From the NCBI GenBank assembly GCA_014058105.1, contig JACGCM010001129.1:5033001-5097000 (forward strand): a stretch of 64,000 nt of DNA, given 5' to 3'. Source of the DNA: Kingdonia uniflora. Taxonomy: Eukaryota; Streptophyta; Magnoliopsida; Ranunculales; Circaeasteraceae. Under the pieces are notes generated by a model. The model worked only from the letters and a program-made list of their open reading frames with translations, made no database searches and was not told the DNA's origin. Both the position numbers and the translations under genes were made by a program. Shown here in pieces: positions 25,380 to 36,620 of the stretch (position 1 is its first letter; each line of letters starts with the position of its first letter).

Positions 25380-28300
25380 CTCGATCTCAAACAACCACAG
25401 TGATCCTACCTTGCTCTACCAATTCAATAAGTCGAGAACCTAACTCTGTTTCTATAGAGTTCATATAGTTTCCTCGATCTACATCAGCTCTACAAATGCA
25501 TCCTCTATTCGATAAACAGTCGTGCAAGATATCCCTCTCTAACTCGAGCCTTTTAATCTCTTCAACACAATAGGCAATAGTTGCCGTTAACATCTCTGAA
25601 CGTGATACTTTATGCATAATAGCCTTGCCAAAATTCAATCTCACTTTCTGAAGACGCTCATGCAACTTCTTGTACCGTGCTTCATGCCATTCCAGATGAC
25701 TTTCTGTACAGGACGTAAAATTGATATGCTCCCTCGCCTTCTCATCTACTTTATTTGATTCAGCCTGGTTCATCGTCCTCAATTATGTTACCTGGGCACA
25801 AAGTTCCTTAAGTTCCCTATCTTTCCCTGCACTTACCCCACAAGAGAGTTCTTTAATAACTCATCTTTTTTCTTTATCAAAATATCCTTACCTCTGATTA
25901 CCTACTCTAACTCATGTTCCCTGACATGAGCAGCATCCAGCTTACTTTGGCACTCCCTTAACCGCTCATTTCCTTTTTGTACGTGACCTTGAGTTAGAGC
26001 TACATTTCCCTCTAACTCTCTAATTCGAGCTGATAGGCTAGCCACATCCCCTTTAACAATGGATACCCTGGTATCACCTCTATTCTTCCTCTAGAGCTCT
26101 CCGGCCTCGACATTTTTGGCGCGTGAATTGGCCTGAGCCAAATCAATCTTTAATTGTGCTACCACCTCATTCAACTCATCACATTTCCTTTGTACCAATC
26201 GGAACTCTATATCTTTAGCAGGTAGTCAACTACTCAACCGTAATTTTGGAGTTAGATAGGTTATCTCTAGCTCTCTTCAGCTCGCTATCTTTCTCAGTTA
26301 TTTTATTTATCAATCGCTCCAGTTTGTTCCTGGTACTCACTAAATCAGCTCGAGTCTGCTCTTGATCATTTGTTTTACTGATCATTTTTTCCTTCAGACT
26401 TGCCACAAAATAGTGCAACTCTTTCTCTGATATTTTTAATGCCTGGATACGGAATCGAGCCATGTTATTCTCCTTACTCTTTACCATCAGCGCATCATTT
26501 TGGCTTTTGAGTTTCGCAGCCTTTTCCTTCATCTCCGCGAGCTCTTTTTGCCCCTTACTAATTTTAGCATCCTTCTCATCGATCTTCCGAGTGAGGTTAT
26601 CAACGGTTTGAGTTGTCACAACAAATTTGAAATGCACCTTTACATGTTGATCTTCCTTATCTTCATTTGCCTCTATCATTCTATCAAACTCTACCGCAAA
26701 CTCTTGGTTACATTGGTGTGTCTCTTCTTCGCTCAAACAAACTGACTCCAATTCGGCCTATACATCACAGATACAATATATCAAGTTTGATTCAAGACAC
26801 TCACTCAATACATACATCGTATTTCTAACAAAAATTTTATTTTTTGACATCTACTATGTGAAACTGCTTCTACACTTAAGGTCGAAGTATGATCCCAATT
26901 CGATGAACAATAACATATACTTACATCCAAGGTACACATTCTCTATATTTTAACTTTTTCAATACTTTGATATTATCTATACACAGTTGAGTACCATTGC
27001 CCCTAAACTATTAGGAAGTTTTTGGTCTGTCTCTACGCTCTAATTTTTACTTTGTAGTTCAAGAGTAATGAAGTATACAAGTCAAATATTTTTTCTTTTT
27101 TCTAATCTGTAGCTCCGCTTGCAAAGTCAACAGGGACATTGAGGCGTCTTTTTCCTTAGCGATCTCATTCTCTAATTCTTTTATTATGAGGTGCATATCC
27201 TTACCTTCCCACAAACAAGGTTTACAAACATAACTTAGCCTACAAAAATTTATCCTGCATTGATCCATGCAGTTACAATTCACAATCCCCTCATAATCAT
27301 ACAACCAAATATTCAACAAGCCTACTCTACCATTTCACTCACATTCTCCGGGATGACATCATCATCCCCTTCGTTCTCTCGTACAGTCTGGGGATAAACT
27401 TCATTCAACCCCCTCATAATGCCAGCTCCATCATTCACAACCTCCTTCTCTTTAACATAGGTATCCTCCAAAATGTTATTTACCTCAGTTTTGGAGTACC
27501 CTATTTTCAGAAGATGGCACCCGAGTCTATCACGTTGGATTACCACCTCCTCCAGATTCTTCCCCGCTTCCACTGTTAGCTTATTTATCTCCAACTCTTG
27601 CGCCGCCTTTACAGAGTTCAGTTGCTTCCCCTCCCTATGCAAGTCAACTTTCAAATGAGCTACCTTCTTCTCGAGCTCGGTTTTCTCCTCCTCCATCCCG
27701 AGGTAGATCCCCTTCATCAAACGAGCAACCTACTAAAAAAAATAACACAATTATCAGCCACCTTTCTTAGCTCGAACTACAAAACATAATTAGGAAGATA
27801 TTCAAATCATCAAACTTACTATTTTGCTCGTCTCCTCCTCACAATTGCGAGTTGCAAGCCTCGCTTTTTCCTCAATAATTTTTAACTCGTCTTCCTCAAC
27901 AGGTCAATTATCTGAGACCTTCGCCCCAATCAGTTCAGAAGAAGGATCTACCCTTCTCTTTTTAGCCTCTCCCTCGACCTCACCACTTCCCATGGTACCT
28001 GAGGTCGAGCCACGTTTCAATATCTTCTTCTTTGGAAATGCCCGAGCTAACTTGCTCGATGTAATGGACTCCGACACATCTGTAAATTCTACTCCATAGG
28101 CCTTTAGCAAAACCACTCGTCTTTCTCCATCTGACCCCCCCTTCTTGTTGCCATCAATACCCATCATTAGCCTCGTTGCTTGAGACTTTTGAACTTTCTC
28201 ATACCTGCTATTAGCTCACTTCTTTCTACTACTGTCGAGTTCTTTTAGTACAGCCTCGAGCACGGTCCCTTCCTGAGCAACAGTGTTTAACATGGACTTC

Positions 28301-29820
28301 TTCCTCTTCACCTTCAACGTAGGATCTGTCAAACAACAACTCATTATCAATAACAGAACAACATGACATATATGATTTTAACATTTCAATATTATACATT
28401 ATTATACTTACTTTGTTTTACAATTCTACATAGAAGTTCCATGGGTTCTTCATCATCTCTCTGAAGGCAATCATCTTTCACCCATATTACATTATCATTC
28501 CACATTTGACCTACTGAATTCAGATCGAAGAAAAGATGTCGAGTCAAACTCGCAAAAAAATGTTCCCCTCCACTTGTAGAATAATTTTTCACACCATAAA
28601 ACTGCAAGATATCTTAAGGAGATATCCTCCTCTAAACCTCATCCTCCTCGTACAACTTATTCAAAAACTCACAGACATTTATTACCTCCCACATGTTCCT
28701 ATTCAACTGAATAGGACATGCCCCAATAATATTCATAATCCCTTTTGCAAGATTGCCAAAGGGCAGACTCAACCCGTACTCCAATTGGGACAGGTAACAT
28801 AGAAAACCCTCTGTCAGGTTACCCTAAACATTTCCATCATAATACTCTAAGAAGATCGATTCGTCTAAACCCCTATCTAGTTTTTCCTTCTCTAAATCAG
28901 CCAACAAATAGAAATACTCCTCCCCAAATCCTACCATACAACTTCTAAACTGCCTATCGACATATTCTACGAAATTACCCCATCTTCTCCCTACAAGAGC
29001 TTTGGTTTTACAAAACTCTCTAAACATGTCAAAGTTTGGAGAATATGATACCAATTTTTCAGGGAAATCTGGAAATTAAATAACTTCTACTCCTTCCTCC
29101 CCATCAGATACTACACTTTCAGACTCAGCCTAACGATCGGAGGCCGAGGCCTCCAGAACAGGTGAAGTCTCCATATCAACTACAACTCTACAGATGAAAT
29201 TTGATTCAATACGAAACTCTTCACGATCGACCTACATACAGGTCTATGTATTCTATCATTATCTTTTATATATACATCATACAGACACATATCATTCATA
29301 TCTCTTTTTTTTACAAATATATCTAACAGATTTTTATAGATTACTATAAATAGTAATTTTTGGATTTGAATACCACAAAAATATAAACTTTCAAAAGAAA
29401 CGCATTCACAGTATCACAAATCATCTACTAACCTTTGATGTCAGAATATGAATCTGATGCAGCGCCAAATCCTTCCCTCACAACGCTACTATATAACCAC
29501 CTTTGCGACTCAGCCTCTGTAACTCTTTCTCGCTTTGATTGTTGATCACTCTAGATTAATTTCTCACAAAATTCTCTGCTATTTTTTCTCTTTCCTCTCT
29601 CACTGCTCTTCAAGTTTTTAGAAGTTGATAAACATTTGAATGAAGAAGATGAAGCATTATTTATATTTTCTCTCTCTAACAGCTGGCAGTTATTTGGCCT
29701 CACACGAGCTGCCCTCAGTTTTGGAAACGAGGCATCCCTTCCATAATTAATGTCAGACATCTTGCACCTTTTCGGTGAAAATACATTCCCATCATTTTCC
29801 CCTGCCCTATATTTTTTCAT
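25380..29820 (-). pseudogene. antisense ORF of Tat element, longer copy
   Basis: Minus-strand open segments follow one another: 29820-29551 (basic, Ser-rich start MKKYRAGENDG), 29054-28824 (MVSYSPNFDMFREFCKTKAL), 28607-28392, 28167-27904 (KKKILKRGSTSGTMG, nuclear-signal-like basic patch), 27720-27322, 26751-26230 and 25782-25387. The last three are coiled coil (VTTQTVDNLTRKIDEKDAKI, ELERDILHDCLSN). Together they suggest an original protein of well over 1000 residues, or a spliced one. Frame changes lie between all segments. The family is not recognised beyond its position as the Tat antisense ORF. A further minus frame at 30473-30216 (MVWTRSERICFGVEG start) may be its separate upstream exon. 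Confidence 0.65.
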
Positions 29821-30473
29821 CTCTCATACCCAAATCTCACTCTGACCTCCCCACACTCATGATGACTCAACACTTACACGCAATCAAACTTTTCCTGCAA
29901 TTATACCAGAGATAAAATCAAAAGTTGTCTGCTTTTTCTATTTTTGCTTCATCTACTTATAGAAGTGCTGATGTTATTTCCATAGCTCTCACAATTCAAA
30001 AATTCAAATTCATTTTTCACAACAGTCACAAATAATATTTAGAACAAAAGAGGACAAATTCAAACTTCATTCATATTACATTTCTTTGACAGTTATACGA
30101 ACTCATACAATTCACTCCCTTACATATAATTATACCTGAAACATCCATGATGTCTTGGGGAGCCACATCTTATCAGTTTGCCTCTAGCATTCCTTACATC
30201 TTCCAACTAGATCACTTATTTGGCAATTAATCTCACAGCATCTTCTTGAGCTGAAGGCTCCACAATCACTTCCCAGAATAGCTCATCGTAGAAGCGATGC
30301 CCTAACTCAAGTTCCTTACGCATCCAATCTAAACCTTCAAACTGATACTCAGTTACTGGCAGGTCAACATCATAATCTAACAAGCCAAAAATCTGTTCCT
30401 GTACTTCAACTATCTTTATCGCCAACCGTCCCTCGACGCCAAAACAAATTCTCTCAGAACGAGTCCACACCAT

Positions 30474-32042
30474 TTATATTTTCTTCCACCTGCCTAAAGA
30501 TCATTTACCCCTATTTATGCAATTTTCTAGATTACTTCAAATCCCCCACAATTCGTATTCATATTATGTTCTCTTACAGCATAAAACCCTAGTATCCTGA
30601 GTAACATTATTTGAACTTATCTATCCATATCGACCTCAGTGAATTTGGCCTACTCTATCTCGAATTCTTTTTTCCAAATCTAATATTTCAAAGAGACCTC
30701 CCTAAGCTCAAATTTTTAATTCCTATATATTCTAAATCTTCTACAGTAATCTCTCCCAATAATTATAAGTTATTCAGCTCGAAAACAAATTCTTACACAT
30801 TTGTTATATTACAAATACATATTTACCGCTTGATTGCTAGAATATACTTTGTATATCCAATCGTATGTATTATATTTTATCCTCTATTCGTAAATCTTTG
30901 AATTACTCATAGCTCGATTTCAATCACAAGAGTTATTCTATATATCAACACAGAGTTTGAATAGTCAAATTTCATTAAGCTCGAATATAAATTACAAGTA
31001 CTTTACAAATAACAAATCTTTCAAGTACTTTACAGATAACAAATCTTTTAGGTACTCTGAAATAATAAATCCTTCAGTTCATCTGAATTTAGTGATGTTT
31101 TACTCCAAGAATCTTCTAAAGCAAAGCAGGCATTAGAAGTTACCAGACAACCTTCTCCCTTCACACCATACTACTCTGACCAGAAACTGGGTTTGGAGGG
31201 AGCCTGGACATGAAAGCAGAAAGAGTCAGTGCTTGAACCAACTCTTCAAACATAAGGTCTTCTTAGCGCTAAGACACGATGATGATACAGAAGTAGACTT
31301 CCATTATCCATCTCCCTTCTCCACTACCACCGTCGCCTCCTCTATAACCACTACCATCATAAAGTTGGTGGAAATAAAGAGGGCCCGACCTTAAAATCCA
31401 ATCCTACGCAAGATATCAGCGAAACTGCCCCGCAGTTACACCAACCCCCGCATCTGTCTCCTCAACCCTGTCTTCCGCAAGAATGCGGAGACACCTCCAA
31501 CGTTGCTCGCCTATCAAGACAACGTAATAAAATTTTCACATACAGTAAAAATCTTCTTCAACAACAGCCGCTTCTTCTTCTGACATACCCTGATACGTCG
31601 GTGGAATGGGAACGGGGGTGGGCATCTCCAAGGACTGATCACTAAAATATCTCACCTTAAACTTTTGCATCTCAGCAGAAACTCTCTCTTTGTAAACCAT
31701 TCTTCAGTTCTTCACCATTGTCAATCTAGACTTCTAAAGAATTTTGCAACAAACAACGTACTTTGCCACAATCCTCGGTATAGATACTATTTATATAACC
31801 TTAATATTTAATGTGCATGTACGTTTCCCAAGCATCATTATTCAAAACATAAGAAACTCCCAAAACCTTAAGCGTTACGTACATCAATATTCCCATCATC
31901 ATTTAATGCACAAACATCCCTCATGAAAATATACACATTTTCCATACAGTGAAATCCACATTAATACATCCTTCCTTTTCAACTTCCAAAAACCATATAC
32001 CAACAGATTCTTTCTCAACCAAAGTCACTCGTGACTTCAGTT
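30474..32042 (+). other. 3' non-coding region of Tat element
   Basis: AT-rich sequence of low complexity. No protein or repeat array is recognised. A short direct repeat of CAAGTACTTTACA(A/G)ATAACAAATC lies at 30996-31046. Confidence 0.6.
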
Positions 32043-32055
32043 GTGAGGGGGCGAT
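32043..32055 (+). promoter_or_regulatory. polypurine tract of Tat element
   Basis: GTGAGGGGGCGAT directly precedes the 3' LTR start. This is the expected primer for plus-strand DNA synthesis. Confidence 0.75.
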
Positions 32056-32672
32056 TGTAGGAACTTATTCCTCAATCTAACCCAATTTAAACTATTTTCA
32101 GTTTGAACTACCTCCATGTCAGATTCACGTATTTTACACATGACATAAACATGTCAGCATTGACACCTACACCACGAACTGATGAAGAATGTGGGTCAAG
32201 CACAGCAAAAAAGCATAAACAAGTCAAAGACACATGTACCTCATAAACTCAACAGTTATTTAGTCAACCGCCACTTGCCACATTATTCAGAGAACGTGCT
32301 TTAGCATGATAACGAATTGCGGGTGAGGCCTATATAAAGAAAAAGTTTCAGAAGAGGCAATGACCAGAAAAAGATACAAGAAATCACCAAGAAAACTATA
32401 TTTTCTAGATTCTCAAAATACCAAAAAAATTATTTATAAGATCAAGTATTTCTAGTTCGAGAGATCACTTGTAATAAAATATCAGCCTCAAGTAATAAAA
32501 GTCATTGTTACTAAAAACCTCAACTCGAGGTCGTAGTTTTTTTACCTATTCAAAGGTTTTCTACGCTAAATCACCTATGTCATTTCTTATTTCACATTAG
32601 TTTTTGTCACAAGAACATTGGTGTAAGAGCTAAATCCGAGCCATCTCGAGCTTACAGAATTAGGCCATTACA
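32056..32672 (+). repeat. 3' LTR of Tat element
   Basis: Starts TGTAGGAACTTATTCC, keeping the canonical TG, and ends GGCCATTACA. The target duplication GGAAT follows at 32673. Confidence 0.95.
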
Positions 32673-33273
32673 GGAATGAATGGAAAAAATAGCATGTCAC
32701 ATCAATCAAGAACTATAAGAATCTTTTATCTTTGCCAGATCAAGACAAAATATTGTTTGAACTCTTTAAGCGGGACAAAATTCATGGTTAGGTTAAGTAA
32801 ATAAATGGATAGAACCCTATAGCTCCAATTATAGGGAAATAAATAAAGCAACGAGCTTTTGTTCATAATTTGAATGATTACCCCATCTAATTAGACGTTA
32901 AAAATATATTAGTGCCTGATGCAAGAAAAGGGTATCCTATAGATAAGTGGATTATTCATTTTTATTTTATAAATCCTAACTATTAACTCTATTTTTATAG
33001 AGACGAATGTGCAAAAGAAATAGTATATTGATAAAGATTATTTATTCCAAAGTTAAAAGAGCGATTGGGTTGCAAAAATAAAGGATTTCTAACCATCTAG
33101 GTATCTTCTAACCAAATTACCTGGAAAAATAGAGAATTTGTTGATTAGCTTATCTGTCTCCGAGGTACCCTCTTTTTTTTTACTATATACCTTTGTTTTG
33201 ACTGTATCGCACTATGTATCATTTGATAACCCAAGAAATCCCACTTTTAACTTTGATTCAAATAGAATTTCTA
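32673..33273 (+). other. trnK group II intron, part 5' of matK
   Basis: Continues the plastid sequence cut at 12600 (GAATGAATGGAAAAAATAGC). No other feature is present. Confidence 0.85.
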
Positions 33274-34797
33274 ATGGAGAAATTATAAAGATATTTAGAA
33301 ATGGATAGATCTTAACAAAAAGACTTCCTATATCCACTTCTTTTTCAGGAGTATATTTATGCACTTACTCATGATCATGGTTTAACTAGAGTGGTTCTTT
33401 ATGAATCCATGGAAAAATTTGGTAATGACAATAAATCCAGTTCACTAATTTTGAAAATTTTAATTACTCGAACCTATCAACAGAATCATTTTTATTATTA
33501 TTTTTGGACAATCATTCTAAATAAAATTAATTTGTTGGGCATAAGAATAATTTTGATTCTCAAATGATATCAGAGGGGTTTGCAGTCATTGCAAAAATTT
33601 CACTCTTACTACGATTAGTATCTTCCTTAGAAAGGAAAGAAATAACAATATCTTATAATTTACAATCAATTCATTCAATATTTACTTTTTTAGAAGATAA
33701 ATTATCATAGCTAAATCATGTATTAGATATACTAATACCCTACCCCATCCATCTGGAACTCTTGGTTCAAACTCTTCGATCTTGGATACAAGATGCCTCC
33801 TCTTTGTATTTATTGTGATTCTTTCTCAATGAGTATCATAATTGGAATAGTCTTATTACTCAAAAGAAATCCCTTCCGTTATTTCAAAAGAAAATAAAAG
33901 ATTATTCTTGTTCTTATATAATTCTCATGTATATAAATGTGAATCCATATTCGTGCTTCTCCGTAAACAATCTTCTCATTTACGACCAATATCTTCTAGA
34001 TCCTTCCTTGAGCGAACACATTTCTATGGGAAAATAGAACATCTTGTGGTAGTTATTCATAATAACCCATGGTTGTTCAGGGATCCTTTCATGCATTATG
34101 TTAGATATCAAGGAAAATCAATTCTAGTTTCAAAAAGGACTCCTCTTCTGATGAAGAAATGGAAATATTACTTTGTAACTTAGTGGCAATATATTTTTTA
34201 CTTATGGTTTCAACCAAATAGGATTCATATAAACCAATTATCTAATCATTCCATCCATTTTCTGGGATATTTTTTGCGTGTACAACTAAATCCTTTAGTT
34301 GTAAGGAGTCAAATCCTAGAAAATTCATTTATTATAGATATTGCTATTAAGAAGTTTGATAGCATAGTTCCAATTATTCCTTTGATTGCATCCTTGGCTA
34401 AGGTTAAATTTTGTAACGTATTGAGGCATCCTATTAGTAAGCCGGCTTGGGCGGATTCATTAGATTATGATATTATCGATAGATTTGGGAGGATATTAAG
34501 AAATCTTTCTCATTATTATAGCGGATCCTCAAAAATAAAATAAAAAATTGTATCAAATAAAGTATATACTTCGCCTTTCGTGTGCTAGAACTTTAGCTCG
34601 TAAACAAAAGAGTATTGTGCGCTCTTTTTTGAAAAGATTTGGTTCGGAATTATTAGAAGAATTATTTACGTAAGAAGAAGTTCTTTCTTTTTTCTTCCCA
34701 AAAGCTTCATTTTCTTCTTCGCGGAGGTTATATATATAGGGAACATATTTGGTATTTTGATATTATTCGTATCAATGACCTGGCCAAGCATAACTGA
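33274..34797 (+). pseudogene. matK: matK pseudogene
   Basis: matK is the maturase within the plastid trnK intron, which helps splice group II introns. The start at 33274 reads MEKL then a stop, in place of the usual MEEFQRY start. Later parts are clear: [18 protein letters not shown] (33330-33383), [13 protein letters not shown] (33560), [20 protein letters not shown] (33908), [16 protein letters not shown] (34080), [12 protein letters not shown] (34372), [17 protein letters not shown] (34480). The stop is at 34795. At least six frame changes and stops break it, spread evenly along the gene. Confidence 0.95.
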
Positions 34798-35059
34798 TTG
34801 GTTATCAGACCATTTAAAAGGAAATGATCTTTAAATGTTAAAGAAATAACAAACAATTTTTTTTTAATTATTTATGTATGAAATGCTTATACTATGCAGT
34901 AGTAGTTGAATCAACTAAGTATTCTACTTTTGTAGAGAGTTCCTTTTAGAAAACTTAGTTTTAGATGTATACATGGAGAAAGTCGTGTGCAATGAAAAAT
35001 GCAAGCACGGTTTGGGGAGAGATTTTTTTTCTTTTTAACAAGGAAATTATCTACTCCAT

Positions 35060-35094
35060 CCGACTAGTTTCGGGTTCGAGGCTCGTGCAACCCA
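35060..35094 (+). pseudogene. trnK-UUU: trnK-UUU 3' exon copy
   Basis: 35 bases, CCGACTAGTTTCGGGTTCGA through GCAACCCA, keep the T-loop TTCGA. The T-stem and acceptor carry changes (for example the GGCTCG run). The two exons are about 22.5 kb apart here because of the Tat element. Confidence 0.9.
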
Positions 35095-35343
35095 TTTTGA
35101 TACTTATATGAGATTTTTAATTTATAACTTTTTTATAAATCTATATAGATATTTTGTATTTCATTTTTTTTTCACTCACTTTATTCTTTATTCATTTATA
35201 AACCATTACGATAGATTATGGATCTATTGATTTTATATTGGTTGACATGGGCATATCAGTCATGTTATATTGTTGAATAACAAGCCTTCTGGATAATTTG
35301 TGTGCTTGAGAGTCCCTGATAATTGAATAAACCAAATTTTACA

Positions 35344-36156
35344 ATGACTACAATTTTAGTGAGACGCAAAAGCAAAAGCCTGTGGGGCCGTTTTTGTAAC
35401 TGAATAACCAGCACCGAAAATCGTCTTTATATCGGATGGTTTGGTGTTTTGATGATCCTTACTTTATTGACCACAAGTTTTGTATTTATTATCACCTTCA
35501 TTGCTGCTCCTTCAGTAGATATTGATAGGATTTGTGAACCTGTTTCCGGGTCTCTACTTTATGGAAACAATATTATTTTTGGTGCCATTATTCAGACTTT
35601 TGCAACTATAGGTTTGCATTTCTATCCTATCTCGGAAGCAGCATCCGTTGATGAATAGTTATACAATGGTGGTCCTTATGAGCTAATTGTTCTACACTTC
35701 TTACTTGGTGTAGCTTGTTACATGGGCCGCGAGTGGGAACTTAGTTTATGCTTGGGTATGCGTATGTGGATTGTTGTTGCATATTCAGCTCCTGTTGCAG
35801 CTGCGACCGCTGTTTTCTTGATCTACCAAATTGGTCAAGGAAGCCTTTATGATGGTATGCCTCTAGGAATCTCTTTTACTTTTAACTTCATGATTGTTTT
35901 CCAGGCTAAACACAATATCCTTATGCACCCATTCTATATGTTAGGTGCAGCTGGTGTATTCGGCAGCTCCTTATTCAGTACTATGCATGGTTCTTTGGTA
36001 ACCTCTAGTTTGATCAGGGAAACCACTGAAAATGAATCTGCTAACGAAGGTTATAGATTTGGTCAAGAGGAAGAAACTTATAATATCGTAGTTGCTCGTG
36101 GTTATTTTGGCCGATTGACCTTCCAATATGCTGGTTTCAACAATTCTCGTTCTTTG
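35344..36156 (+). pseudogene. psbA: psbA pseudogene, 3' truncated
   Basis: psbA encodes the photosystem II D1 protein (353 residues). This copy starts MTTILVRRKSKSLWGRFCN, then a stop replaces Trp at codon 20. The frame stays open over long parts ([52 protein letters not shown]). Another Trp codon is TAG near 35656. Homology stops after NNSRSL, about codon 271. The next codons ([10 protein letters not shown]) are not D1, so this is the right edge of the plastid insertion. Missense changes such as R to C, A to V and E to K fit C-to-T and G-to-A decay. Confidence 0.96.
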
Positions 36157-36620
36157 GTCAAAAACAATACTTGGTTTTTATTTACTTAAAGGTCAAAGCC
36201 CCACGGATATGAACTACCTTGTGCCCTAGTAGAGGGTTCGAATCTCACCTCTAAGGTTTGAGGTTGGTACAAGTATGTCGGCCTTGTGCCAACTTGCCCG
36301 GCTTGTGTGGTTTGCAGGCTATTGCACGAGCCCTAGAGGATCTAATCGGGAATTGACACTCTGGCCAGTGGCCCGGATACCTCTAGTAGAAAGAAGATGA
36401 AAAAAACTTGTCCTGTGGGTATCGGTGCTCCGAGAGTGAGTCGTTGAGACTTCTTAGGCACTTTTGAAATTGCACATTTTGAGCTGCAAACGTCCATAGC
36501 CAGACTGGACTATTGGAGATGGCCTTTTGGGAATGAGGGCAAAATAGAAAACGTGAAGTGAAGGATCAGCTCTTCTTCTTTCCCTCATCTTCTTCTTCTT
36601 CATGACATGGTGAATCGTTA
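36157..36620. other. sequence between plastid insertion and nucleotidyltransferase gene
   Basis: Part of it (about 36190-36440) has the pol III B-box-like string GGTTCGAATCT at 36236 and a short A-run, so a decayed SINE is possible. I cannot find an A box or target duplication. The last 100 bases are the TC-rich leader of the next gene. Confidence 0.4.

Larger units (their letters stand above)
21185..27158 (+). repeat. internal tandem duplication, unit 2 (about 5.97 kb)
   Basis: This is the second copy of 15309-21180. It joins unit 1 directly, at CCTTATGACC|AGTAGGCAAG, and ends where the antisense ORF continues upstream into sequence present once (27159-29820). The two units have diverged by many substitutions and carry separate stops, so the duplication is not recent. 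Confidence 0.92.
12601..32672 (+). mobile_element. Ty3/gypsy Tat-lineage LTR retrotransposon, internally duplicated
   Basis: The element spans 20,072 bp with LTRs of 613 and 617 bp and the same GGAAT target duplication on both sides. Gene order is gag, protease, RT, RNase H, a second (archaeal-type) RNase H, integrase, then a long 3' region with an antisense ORF. The second RNase H and antisense ORF mark the Tat group (Tat/Ogre/Retand). A block of about 5.9 kb (15309-21180) is repeated at 21185-27158, so pol is present twice. All frames are broken and the LTRs differ at many positions, so the insertion is old. Confidence 0.95.

Noticed and set aside
15309..27158. Two separate Tat elements, one nested in the other
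   Set aside because: No LTRs, primer site or target duplication flank the second pol; the two units abut directly as a tandem duplication.
30611..30901. Plus-strand 96-codon frame in the Tat 3' region
   Set aside because: Ile/Phe/Tyr-rich translation of AT-rich DNA with no recognisable domain.
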